Shown in pieces: positions 1 through 6,830 of a stretch of DNA of 64,000 nt. The translations under genes were made by a program, and so were the position numbers. Origin of the DNA: an uncultured Sulfurovum sp. (GTDB lineage Bacteria > Campylobacterota > Campylobacteria > Campylobacterales > Sulfurovaceae); assembly GCA_902727855.1 (NCBI GenBank), contig CACVAS010000036.1, positions 92,345 to 156,344 of the forward strand. The letters are read 5' to 3'. The notes under the pieces are model-generated. The model did not search any database, was not told the DNA's origin, and saw nothing but the letters and a program-made list of their open reading frames with translations. Every line of letters begins with the position of its first letter. Within the stretch, counting starts at the first letter, position 1.

Positions 1-34
1 TAATTTTATTTACAAATTCATTACATCCACTCAT
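1..34 (-). CDS. start of a gene running off the left edge; possible immunity protein
   Basis: A minus-strand ATG at 32-34 is preceded by a strong Shine-Dalgarno sequence AAGGAGT (plus-strand 41-47, seven bases away). Only 11 codons (MSGCNEFVNKI) lie inside the window, so the product cannot be identified. It begins 29 bases after the stop of a polymorphic-toxin-like C-terminal fragment on the same strand. That is the usual place for a cognate immunity gene, so an immunity role is inferred from position only. Confidence 0.45.
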   Translation of the reverse strand, partial: MSGCNEFVNKI

Positions 35-63
35 TATTTAACTCCTTCTATTGATATACTCTA

Positions 64-501
64 TTAACGAGCACCCATTTCTTGTGCTCTATACCACCAG
101 TGTAATTCTCTGTCTGATTGTCTCATATTAGCTGTAACTCCTTGGTTATATTTATTGGGATGTAAATTTGGAGTTCCTAGATGGTATTCTGAGGGTAATT
201 CATCAATACCTGAACCAGGCATTTGTCCACGATGGTGCAAATGAGGACTACCTAGATCTCGGGGAGATTTTCCCCATAACCCTCGTTTCAAATCACTAAT
301 ACTCCAAGGTCCTTGTATTCTTACTCCTGCTGAATACTCAAATGCCTTTCCTCCAGCCTTGCCACCCAACGCCGTAGCACCAAGTAACCCAGCAGCATAC
401 CATCCACCAATATCCCCATTATAATACTGATACCCCACATCAACCACACCACCGATGTTGGTATAGGTAAATGCTTCATAAGTATACGCTAAATATGTTG
501 A
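64..501 (-). pseudogene. orphan C-terminal toxin-tip fragment of a polymorphic toxin (Rhs-like)
   Basis: The reading frame is open from an in-frame TAA at about 502-504 down to the stop at 64-66, with no ATG at its head. The first usable start is GTG at 447, giving 127 residues. The N-terminal part is Gly/Ala-rich (GLLGATALGGKAGGKAFEYS), like the hydrophobic pre-toxin segment of large secreted polymorphic toxins. The C-terminal part is rich in His, Trp and polar residues (HHRGQMPGSG, RELHWWYR), like small nuclease-type tips. The delivery and repeat regions are missing, so this looks like a displaced tip cassette or a remnant of a longer gene. A short free-standing gene cannot be excluded. The toxin family is not recognised with certainty. 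Confidence 0.5.
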
Positions 502-542
502 TTATATACATTAGAATGAGAGATGGAGAGTTTTTACTCTTC

Positions 543-881
543 CTACCCAATCACTTCATCAAAAAAACCCTTTATTGCTTTCATTTCTTGATCTGTTAAG
601 ATAGCCAGTTTTTCTAGTAATCTACCGTTATCGATAGCTCTTACTTGTGCAATAATGACATCCGAATCTTCTCTCAATTTTTCTCTTTTTTGTACCCTCA
701 TTCTAAGTGGTTCAGCATCATCTACCAAAGAAGTTGTAAGAGGTAACACTATAGTAGTAGGATATTCACTTTCATTAAGTTCATTGGTTTGAAATATCAA
801 TACAGGTCGTATTTTTCCTACTTCATTACTTTTTTTAACAGGATTTAAGTTAGCAAGCCAAACTTCACCTCTATATGCCAT
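543..881 (-). CDS. mazF: MazF/PemK-family endoribonuclease toxin
   Basis: A 112-residue protein with the MazF/PemK signature at its N-terminus: RGEVWLANLNP, then GKIRPVLIFQTNELN, and later TIVLPLTTSL and the Q-V-R-A-I-D segment of the core beta-barrel. MazF toxins cut mRNA at short sequences and are held inactive by a cognate antitoxin. I chose ATG at 879-881. A GTG one codon earlier is in frame, but the ATG follows GAGG inside the antitoxin gene. The gene overlaps the antitoxin (ends at 871) by 11 bases, the usual translational coupling of TA pairs. The antitoxin is of ribbon-helix-helix type. Length is normal for the family. Confidence 0.9.
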   Translation of the reverse strand: MAYRGEVWLANLNPVKKSNEVGKIRPVLIFQTNELNESEYPTTIVLPLTTSLVDDAEPLRMRVQKREKLREDSDVIIAQVRAIDNGRLLEKLAILTDQEMKAIKGFFDEVIG

Positions 882-1098
882 CACTTAGTGTAACCTCAAA
901 CTCTTTGTTTAAAGATTTATCTATTTTCTTCACTTTCTCTACGGCTGAAAGCATTTTAGACTTTTTATCAGACTCTATATTTTTAGCATAAAATTCTATG
1001 GCATCTCTAATGACATCACTCTTTTTTTTATGGAGTGAGTGCGATAACTGATTAAGTTTATCACTCAACACATCATCAAGTCGTACAGTTGCTGTCAT
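871..1098 (-). CDS. ribbon-helix-helix antitoxin paired with MazF-like toxin
   Basis: A 75-residue protein whose first 45 residues fit a CopG/MetJ-type ribbon-helix-helix: MTATVRLDDVLSDKLNQL gives the beta-strand and first helix, KKKSDVIRDAIEFYAK the second. The charged C-terminal tail (VEKVKKIDKSLNKEF) would bind and block the toxin. ATG at 1096-1098 is preceded by AAAGGAT. It is the first gene of the pair and overlaps the toxin gene. The upstream palindrome (1111-1126), just downstream of the -10 box, is a good candidate for autorepression. Confidence 0.85.
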   Translation of the reverse strand: MTATVRLDDVLSDKLNQLSHSLHKKKSDVIRDAIEFYAKNIESDKKSKMLSAVEKVKKIDKSLNKEFEVTLSDGI

Positions 1099-1110
1099 GT
1101 GTATCCTTTT

Positions 1111-1157
1111 TGTATTTTGTAATACAGTATTATATCATACGTATTTTAGTTTGTCAA
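1111..1157 (-). promoter_or_regulatory. consensus sigma70 promoter and palindromic operator of the mazF-type TA operon
   Basis: On the minus strand the -35 box TTGACA (plus 1152-1157) is followed after 17 bases by the -10 box TATAAT (plus 1129-1134), both perfect. Immediately downstream, at the expected transcription start, lies the perfect palindrome TGTATT-N4-AATACA (plus 1111-1126). A ribbon-helix-helix antitoxin bound there would block transcription; that role is inferred. Confidence 0.8.
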
Positions 1158-1179
1158 TAATCTGTATTAGTCCATATGT

Positions 1180-1208
1180 TTGATAATAGTTTAGAATTTA
1201 TGTATAAT
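1180..1208 (+). promoter_or_regulatory. probable sigma70 promoter for aroE and the two-component genes
   Basis: TTGATA at 1180-1185, a 17-base spacer and a perfect TATAAT at 1203-1208, 27 bases before the aroE start codon. It lies back to back with the TA promoter; the two -35 boxes are about 22 bases apart. Confidence 0.7.
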
Positions 1209-1235
1209 CCATCACTATAAATATATGGAACAATC

Positions 1236-2033
1236 ATGAAACAACTCTTTGCTATCTTCGGTAACCCTGTCTCACACTCTAAATCACCTCTTATGCATAA
1301 CCTTACCTTTAAAGGGTTAGGTTATGATAGTTGCTATGTACGTTATTTGTTAAAAGATGGAAGTAAACTCAAAGAGACATTTTTTGCTTTGAGTCTCAAA
1401 GGTATTAACATCACCGTACCCCATAAAGAACATGCTTTTAATGCCTGTGATGTATTAGACCCTTTTGCTCAAAAAATTGGTGTCGTAAACACCATTGTTG
1501 AACGTGAGGGAAAACTCCATGGCTACAACACTGATGCCCCTGGTTTTCTTAAAGCCATAGCTGAATTTAAAGACGTTAAAACTGTACTTTTTTTAGGTGC
1601 AGGTGGTACTGCACAGTCCACTTCAAGCATCTTACGTGATGAAAAATATGAAGTCACCCTACTTAACAGAAGTGAAGGTCGTTTAGAGAAATACAACAAT
1701 GATGGTTTTGAAACCTATACCTTTGAGACATTTGTACCTAAGGCTTATGACCTTGTTATAAACATGACATCCGCTGGGCTAGAAGATGACAGTCTGCCTG
1801 CACCTCAAGCATTGTTAGATGGAGTCATTCCGAAGGCTAAAGCGTGTGTAGATGTCATCTACGGAAAAGAGACGCCTTTTTTGAAACTGGCAAAAAGTCA
1901 TAACAAACCTACTAAAGATGGCTCAGACATGTTACTCTATCAAGGTATCATTGCCTTTGAACATTTCACCAACTATGCCTATAGTTTTGAAGAGATAAAG
2001 CCCCATATGCAACAAGCGTTTGACTTCAATTAA
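1236..2033 (+). CDS. aroE: shikimate dehydrogenase
   Basis: A 265-residue AroE, which reduces 3-dehydroshikimate to shikimate with NADPH in aromatic amino acid synthesis. The N-terminal substrate motif FGNPVSHSKSPLMHN (residues 8-22) is intact. The catalytic Lys lies in NITVPHKEHAF and the Asp in YNTDAPGF. The nucleotide-binding loop FLGAGGTAQS (about 119-128) and the strand motif VTLLNRS follow. The C-terminal DGSDMLLYQG helix is also typical. Length is normal. The gene is first in a plus-strand run with the response regulator (gap about 40 bases) and kinase. It shares a pathway with the convergent class II DAHP synthase at 3986-5329. Confidence 0.95.
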   Translation: MKQLFAIFGNPVSHSKSPLMHNLTFKGLGYDSCYVRYLLKDGSKLKETFFALSLKGINITVPHKEHAFNACDVLDPFAQKIGVVNTIVEREGKLHGYNTDAPGFLKAIAEFKDVKTVLFLGAGGTAQSTSSILRDEKYEVTLLNRSEGRLEKYNNDGFETYTFETFVPKAYDLVINMTSAGLEDDSLPAPQALLDGVIPKAKACVDVIYGKETPFLKLAKSHNKPTKDGSDMLLYQGIIAFEHFTNYAYSFEEIKPHMQQAFDFN

Positions 2034-2074
2034 CCTTTTATCATTAAAATATGACTACTATATCAGGAGTAACA

Positions 2075-2746
2075 ATGATAAATATTTTAATGATAGAAGA
2101 CGATCCTGAATTTGCAGAGCTCTTAGCTGAATATTTGGCCCAATATGACATCAAAATTACCAATTTTGAAGACCCTTACTTAGGTTTGAGTGCTGGGGTA
2201 AAAAAATACGATTTACTCATACTCGACTTAACACTTCCTGGCATGGATGGTCTAGAAGTCTGTGAAGAGGTGGTACGTAAATATGATATACCTATTATTA
2301 TCTCTTCAGCACGTTCAGACATACAAGATAAACTTGACGGCTTTGAAATAGGTGCAGATGACTACCTACCAAAACCTTATGATCCTAAAGAGATGTATGC
2401 AAGAATCACCTCTTTGCTACGCAGGTACTCAAAATCAAAAGACAGTGACAAGAGTATTTCACCTAAAAGTGATTTTGAATTTAAGGGGGATACACTCTAT
2501 TTTAAAAAAGTTGCACTTTCACTCACCCCTGCAGAGTTTGAGGTACTTTCACTCTTAGTAAAACATATAGGTATCACACAATCAAGAGAACAAATTATAA
2601 ACACAGCAGGTACCATGAGTATTGACTCTCAGGGGAAAAGCTTAGATGTCATCATCTCTAAAATACGTACCAAATTAGGAGAGCATAACCCCGAAGATAG
2701 TAAGCGTATACAAGCAGTACGTGGTGTAGGCTACAAACTAGTATGA
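2075..2746 (+). CDS. OmpR-family response regulator
   Basis: A 223-residue transcriptional regulator with an N-terminal receiver and a C-terminal winged helix. The acidic pair is in MIEDDPEF, the phospho-acceptor Asp (about residue 51) in ILDLTLPGMDG, the Thr/Ser position in ISSARS and the Lys in LPKPYDP. The winged-helix region (about 140-223) ends with the usual IQAVRGVGYKLV. The start is ATG at 2075, not an in-frame ATG at 2051, because AGGAGT at 2065-2070 sits five bases before it. The stop overlaps the kinase start (ATGA). Overall layout resembles ArsR of Campylobacterota acid-response systems, but the stimulus cannot be read from sequence. Confidence 0.9.
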   Translation: MINILMIEDDPEFAELLAEYLAQYDIKITNFEDPYLGLSAGVKKYDLLILDLTLPGMDGLEVCEEVVRKYDIPIIISSARSDIQDKLDGFEIGADDYLPKPYDPKEMYARITSLLRRYSKSKDSDKSISPKSDFEFKGDTLYFKKVALSLTPAEFEVLSLLVKHIGITQSREQIINTAGTMSIDSQGKSLDVIISKIRTKLGEHNPEDSKRIQAVRGVGYKLV

Positions 2747-3933
2747 TAACGTCATTACGTTCTAAGATACGTATTGTTTTTTCACTCACACTTATACTGC
2801 TCGCAGCTCTTTTTGTCTTTGCCATTAAATATGACCAACATAAAATAGAAGAACGTAATATTGCCCAAGAGCATGCTATATCACATTATTTGTATACTTA
2901 CTTTCTTAAACATGGAAGTATAGATGAAGCCTACCTTGATGCACAAAATGTCTCCCTCATTACAGACAAAGGTCGCCTCGTTAAAATGAGACGGCTTTTT
3001 ACAGATAAAGAAGGGAAACTAAAACACTATGATGTAATGAATGTACATTTAAAACGTATTATTATTATCAATAATGACCGCTTTCAACTTATTTTAGAAA
3101 ATAAAAATAAAAATCCATTCCCACTTAAACGTGTACTTATTTTTTCGACTGTTTTTATACTCATCGTACTTTTATATATGTGGATTATGAAAAGTTTCAA
3201 GCCACTCTCTGAGCTTAAACAAAAAATAAAAACTTTTTCCAAAGGAAATTTGGACATAGACTGTAAAAGTGATAAAAAAGATGAGATAGCCGAAGTAGCC
3301 AATGAATTTGACCACTCTGTCACCATGATACGTGAATTACTTCACTCTAGACAACTTTTTTTACGTGCCATTATGCATGAACTTAAAACCCCCATAGCAA
3401 AAGGTAGACTTGTCTCTGAGATGCTAGATGACGAGAGAAATAAAGCACGTATGCATACAATATTTGAAAGACTCAATCTACTCATAGATGAGTTTGCAAA
3501 AATAGAGAAGATTACCTCTAAAAACTTTGACTTGACCATCAAACCTTACAAAATGTCAGACCTTCTTGAAGCAAGTATAGATATGCTTATGATTGACTCT
3601 CCTAAACACCTAATAGATACAAAAATTATCCATGACTATACGGTCAATGTAGATTTTGAACTCTTTACACTTGTGATTAAAAACTTACTAGACAATGCCA
3701 TAAAATATAGTATTGACAAAAAGATAGAAGTGGTTTTGGACAATCATATTTTACAAATTATTAATAGTGCCAAACCACTGACTGAGCCATTGGAAAACTA
3801 CTTTAAACCATTTCACACATCCAAGAAAGGTCTTGGCTTAGGTCTTTATATTGTTAAAAGTATTTTAGATATTCATAAAAAAGAGTTGGGGTACATACAT
3901 AAAAATAAAAAGAATATATTTACAATCGTATAA
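2743..3933 (+). CDS. membrane sensor histidine kinase
   Basis: A 396-residue kinase and partner of the upstream regulator (4-base overlap). Transmembrane segments lie at about residues 10-28 and 129-147 and flank a periplasmic sensor domain of roughly 100 residues. A HAMP linker follows (about 150-200). The phospho-acceptor His is about residue 212 in MHELKTPIAKGRL. The ATPase domain has an N box (NLLDNAIKYS, about 315-324) and a glycine box (KKGLGLGLYIVKS, about 362). The ATP lid is short, as in ArsS-like kinases of this phylum. The signal sensed is unknown. Confidence 0.9.
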   Translation: MITSLRSKIRIVFSLTLILLAALFVFAIKYDQHKIEERNIAQEHAISHYLYTYFLKHGSIDEAYLDAQNVSLITDKGRLVKMRRLFTDKEGKLKHYDVMNVHLKRIIIINNDRFQLILENKNKNPFPLKRVLIFSTVFILIVLLYMWIMKSFKPLSELKQKIKTFSKGNLDIDCKSDKKDEIAEVANEFDHSVTMIRELLHSRQLFLRAIMHELKTPIAKGRLVSEMLDDERNKARMHTIFERLNLLIDEFAKIEKITSKNFDLTIKPYKMSDLLEASIDMLMIDSPKHLIDTKIIHDYTVNVDFELFTLVIKNLLDNAIKYSIDKKIEVVLDNHILQIINSAKPLTEPLENYFKPFHTSKKGLGLGLYIVKSILDIHKKELGYIHKNKKNIFTIV

Positions 3934-3950
3934 ACCTAATTGTAGTAAAA

Positions 3951-3976
3951 GTAGAGCATAACTATAGGTGCTCTAC
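3951..3976. terminator. hairpin between convergent genes
   Basis: A perfect 8-bp stem GTAGAGCA/TGCTCTAC (3951-3958 and 3969-3976) with a 10-base loop lies between the convergent stops of the kinase gene (3933) and the DAHP synthase gene (3986). No strong T-tract follows on either strand, so termination efficiency is uncertain. Confidence 0.55.
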
Positions 3977-3985
3977 TGAGTAAAC

Positions 3986-5329
3986 TTATGCTTTTTTGAT
4001 GGTATCAGAAAGCATAAATGAAAGTTCTAAAGCTTGAGAAGCATTTAGTCTTGGATCACACTGCGTATGGTAACGGCTCGCAAGTCCTTCAGCTGTAATA
4101 GCACAAGAAGTACTCCCTGTACACTCTGTAACATCATTTCCTGTCATCTCTAAGTGTATACCTGCACCAACCGTACCCATCTCTTTATGGATAGCAAAGA
4201 ACTGTTCTACCTCAGAAAGAATGTTATCAAAATCTCTTGTTTTAAACCCACTAGAAGACTTTTCAACATTTCCATGCATAGGGTCACAAGACCACACAAC
4301 ATTTAATCCAGCATCTCTTACTTTTTTGAGTAATGCAGGAAAATACTCTCGAATCTTACTCGCACCCATACGGACAATAAGATTTAGTCTCCCCTCTTCA
4401 TTGTCAGGGTTTAAAGCTTGAATTAACTCAATCAATTCATCTTCACCCATGGTAGGTCCTACTTTACACCCAATAGGGTTTTGAATCCCTCTAAAGTACT
4501 CAATGTGTGCTTCACTAAGATCTCTAGTTCTATCACCTATCCAAAGCATATGTGCAGAACAATCGTAGTAATCACCTGTTTCTGTGTCTTGGCGTGTTAG
4601 TGCTTCTTCATAGTTTAACAGTAACGCTTCATGAGAGGTATAAAGTGTTGTTTGATGAAGCTGTGGCATCACATCAGAAGTCAATCCACACGCAGCCATA
4701 AAATTCATTGCATGATCAATCTTGTCACTTAACTCATCATATTTAACACCTAATGGGTTGTCTTTAATAAAATCTAAGTTCCACTGATGTACTTTATTTA
4801 AATCAGCTAAACCACCACGTGAAAATGCACGTAAGAGGTTTAATGTAGCTGCAGACTGATTGTAGGCTTTTAACATATTTTTAGGGTTAGGTATACGTGC
4901 TTCTTCATTAAATTCAATGCCGTTGATAATATCACCCCGGTATGAGGGTAATGATACACCATCAACTTCTTCAAAATCAGAAGAGCGTGGTTTTGCAAAC
5001 TGCCCAGCAATACGCCCTACTTTCACTACCGGTTTACCTGTAGAGTACATCAAAACCATGTTCATTTGAAGCATGAGTTTAAAAAGGTTTTTAATATTTT
5101 GCGCGTTAAAATCACTAAAACTTTCTGCACAATCTCCACCTTGAAGTAAAAAAGCTTCGCCACGCCCTGCCGCTGCTAATTTCTCCTTTAATTTTCTTGC
5201 CTCACCTGCAAAAATAAGTGGCGGGTATGTACTTAATGTTTTTTCTACCTCATTAAGAAGGTCTTGGTCTTGGTATGTTGGTTGTTGCTTTATGGGAAAT
5301 TCTCTCCAGCTACTTGGTGTCCAACTCAT
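3986..5329 (-). CDS. class II 3-deoxy-7-phosphoheptulonate (DAHP) synthase
   Basis: A 447-residue class II (plant/Mycobacterium-type) DAHP synthase, the first step of the shikimate pathway, condensing phosphoenolpyruvate with erythrose 4-phosphate. Motifs: WTPSSWREFP at the N-terminus, LLQGGDCAESF (metal Cys), KVGRIAGQFAKPRS, GDRTRDLSEAHIEYFRG, GCKVGPTM, IVRMGASKIREYFPALL, WSCDPMHGN (metal His) and VTECTGS. Length is standard. The start is ATG at 5327-5329 preceded by AAGGAT. A -10-like box lies at 5377-5382. The 3' end faces the histidine kinase gene. Confidence 0.95.
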   Translation of the reverse strand: MSWTPSSWREFPIKQQPTYQDQDLLNEVEKTLSTYPPLIFAGEARKLKEKLAAAGRGEAFLLQGGDCAESFSDFNAQNIKNLFKLMLQMNMVLMYSTGKPVVKVGRIAGQFAKPRSSDFEEVDGVSLPSYRGDIINGIEFNEEARIPNPKNMLKAYNQSAATLNLLRAFSRGGLADLNKVHQWNLDFIKDNPLGVKYDELSDKIDHAMNFMAACGLTSDVMPQLHQTTLYTSHEALLLNYEEALTRQDTETGDYYDCSAHMLWIGDRTRDLSEAHIEYFRGIQNPIGCKVGPTMGEDELIELIQALNPDNEEGRLNLIVRMGASKIREYFPALLKKVRDAGLNVVWSCDPMHGNVEKSSSGFKTRDFDNILSEVEQFFAIHKEMGTVGAGIHLEMTGNDVTECTGSTSCAITAEGLASRYHTQCDPRLNASQALELSFMLSDTIKKA

Positions 5330-5376
5330 AGTGTATCCTTACTGCAGGCATTTCTGCCCAAAAATTAAATTCAATG

Positions 5377-5382
5377 ATTATA
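5377..5382 (-). promoter_or_regulatory. putative -10 box of the DAHP synthase gene
   Basis: Minus-strand TATAAT (plus ATTATA, 5377-5382) lies 48 bases before the start codon, with no good -35 match. The leader between it and the gene contains the small hairpin GGCA-GAAA-TGCC. A role in control is speculative. Confidence 0.45.
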
Positions 5383-5477
5383 TCTGAAAAATGATGAAAA
5401 AGTAAGTGGGTGCTTCCAATGAAAAAAAATTTGAATAAAATTGGTAACAATTTTGTTATTTTTAAGAAAAAATATGC

Positions 5478-5507
5478 CTATTCACATGGTGAATAACTTG
5501 TGAATAA
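5478..5507. other. cluster of three DnaA-box-like 9-mers
   Basis: CTATTCACA (5478-5486, plus), GGTGAATAA (5488-5496; TTATTCACC on minus) and TGTGAATAA (5499-5507; TTATTCACA on minus) lie within 30 bases, next to a very AT-rich stretch (about 5400-5475). They resemble Campylobacterota DnaA boxes of the type TTATTCACN. There is no dnaA gene nearby, so this may be a DnaA titration or control site, or chance. Confidence 0.35.
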
Positions 5508-5513
5508 CTCATA

Positions 5514-5541
5514 TTAAAAAATGAAACCCGTGTTTACGGGC
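5514..5541 (-). terminator. rho-independent terminator of cmoA
   Basis: On the minus strand GCCCGT-AAAC-ACGGGT forms a short GC stem (plus 5526-5541), followed by TTTCATTTTTT. It lies 26 bases after the cmoA stop codon. Confidence 0.7.
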
Positions 5542-5566
5542 TTTGTTAACTTTCACAACTTGTTCA

Positions 5567-6307
5567 CTATTTTTTCACTACAAAGGTCACAAAATTAGAC
5601 CACTGAAAAACTGTCTCAATTTTTGTAAATCCAGCATCTTTACACATTTGTATATTTTCTTTAATGGTGAAAGGAATGAGCACATTTTCAAGTGCTTCAC
5701 GTTTTTGTGCTATCTCATACTCGCTATAACCTTGCTCTTTTTTATATGCGTAATAGATATCTATCATATGTTTATCTAAGACTTTATCTTCAAAGATAAT
5801 TTTTTCAGAAAAAATGAACATACCATCATCATTGAGTCCATTAAAAAGCTTCTTCACTAGCTCCAAACGCTGTATAGGGCGTATAAACTGTAGTGTATAG
5901 TTTGCCACAATAATATCTTCTTCTTTGTACTCATACTCTAACATATCTGCGAATTCTAGCTCTATCTCTGCACCAAATGCCTGACATTTTTGCTCTGCTC
6001 TGTCTAACATGGCTTGAGAGTTATCAAGTCCTTTAAGTCTTAACGGTACTGATGCTTTAGAGTGAAGGTCTAACAAAAACTTTGCTGTAGAGGAGCCTAA
6101 ATCAAGTACTTTCATATCCTCTTTTTGCTCTGCTAAAATGAGTGCAATGACTAACTTTCGCACCTCATCATAAAAAGGTACCGAACGTGAGAGCATATCA
6201 TCAAAAACAGAAGCCACGGCTTCGTCAAATTCAAACTTCTTACTTATCTTTTTAGAAAAAACTTTATCTTCTTGCAAAGCCGTGTCCTTATTATATATTT
6301 CCGCCAT
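5567..6307 (-). CDS. cmoA: carboxy-S-adenosylmethionine synthase
   Basis: A 246-residue Rossmann-fold enzyme that makes carboxy-SAM from SAM and prephenate for wobble-uridine tRNA modification. Recognised by [20 protein letters not shown], the SAM loop [37 protein letters not shown] and the late [13 protein letters not shown]. The N-terminus is unusual. The conserved KISKKFEFD segment also occurs in a partial copy 95 bases upstream (6402-6452), and the first ten residues here ([10 protein letters not shown]) are derived from the intervening element. Prephenate is a shikimate-pathway product, matching the neighbouring genes. A terminator follows at 5514-5541. Confidence 0.92.
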   Translation of the reverse strand: MAEIYNKDTALQEDKVFSKKISKKFEFDEAVASVFDDMLSRSVPFYDEVRKLVIALILAEQKEDMKVLDLGSSTAKFLLDLHSKASVPLRLKGLDNSQAMLDRAEQKCQAFGAEIELEFADMLEYEYKEEDIIVANYTLQFIRPIQRLELVKKLFNGLNDDGMFIFSEKIIFEDKVLDKHMIDIYYAYKKEQGYSEYEIAQKREALENVLIPFTIKENIQMCKDAGFTKIETVFQWSNFVTFVVKK

Positions 6308-6452
6308 TAGACAGAAGTCCTACATGGCTACACTCCGTTCCGACCACTTCGGTTCCAAAGCTACAGACAACAAACTCTTGTTGTCTGTATACGCTTTTCA
6401 CATCAAACTCAAATTTTTTACTGATTTTTTCTGTGAATACTTTATCTTTCAT
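6291..6452 (-). pseudogene. partial duplicate of the cmoA 5' end running into a hairpin element
   Basis: ATG at 6450-6452 opens a 53-codon frame. Its first 17 residues, [17 protein letters not shown], match residues 14-28 of the downstream CmoA. The remaining 36 codons read through the hairpin element at 6305-6402 and are not CmoA-like. The frame overlaps the start of intact cmoA by 17 bases. At DNA level the two copies differ at many third positions although the peptides are nearly identical, so this is not a fresh tandem duplication. It lies 33 bases after hypA and may be the original cmoA start cut off by recombination. Confidence 0.6.
6305..6402 (-). repeat. hairpin repeat element, copy A
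   Basis: About 98 bases between the duplicated cmoA start and intact cmoA. They contain a perfect 11-bp stem with a 4-base loop (plus 6363-6373 and 6378-6388, loop ACTC), nested in an outer AAGC/GCTT pair and next to GGTTCC. The same architecture occurs in copy B (11519-11606). The stem sequences differ but keep pairing. Confidence 0.6.
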
Positions 6453-6485
6453 AGTGCCATTCTACCAAAAACTTCCTCTAAGACT

Positions 6486-6827
6486 CTATTCCATCTCTAA
6501 ACTCATCAAATACATCTCTTCACCATCAATAACAGAAACATCTGTACTTTCACAATGTAGGCATTGGTAACGTACTTCACTTTGTTCACTCTCTTTTTTG
6601 CAGACATTACAATGGAGTTTAAGATCTTGTAGGTTCATAACAAACTCCGCCCCATCACAGACAGTCTTCTCTTTAAAAGTCTCAAAGGCTGTTTCAAGCA
6701 GATGGGGTTCTACCCCACTGAGTTTACCTATCTTTGTGACTACTTTTACCACTTTACTTGCATCATTTGCCTTTGCATGACTTTCACACTGTTCAAGTAA
6801 TGCTTGTACTATAGAGTATTCATGCAT
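6486..6827 (-). CDS. hypA: hydrogenase/urease nickel-insertion protein HypA
   Basis: A 113-residue HypA, which with HypB delivers nickel to apo-hydrogenase (and to urease where present). The N-terminus MHEYSIV carries the His-2 nickel ligand and a conserved Glu. The structural zinc site is the pair CNVCKK (about 73-76) and CLHCES (about 89-92), both C-x2-C. Length is standard. It starts three bases after hypE stops on the same strand and ends the hyp run; the cmoA region follows. Confidence 0.95.
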   Translation of the reverse strand: MHEYSIVQALLEQCESHAKANDASKVVKVVTKIGKLSGVEPHLLETAFETFKEKTVCDGAEFVMNLQDLKLHCNVCKKESEQSEVRYQCLHCESTDVSVIDGEEMYLMSLEME

Positions 6828-6830
6828 GGG

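Noticed and set aside
5478..5507. Chromosome replication origin
   Set aside because: Only three boxes, no dnaA, dnaN or rpmH nearby; kept as a low-confidence DnaA-box cluster instead.
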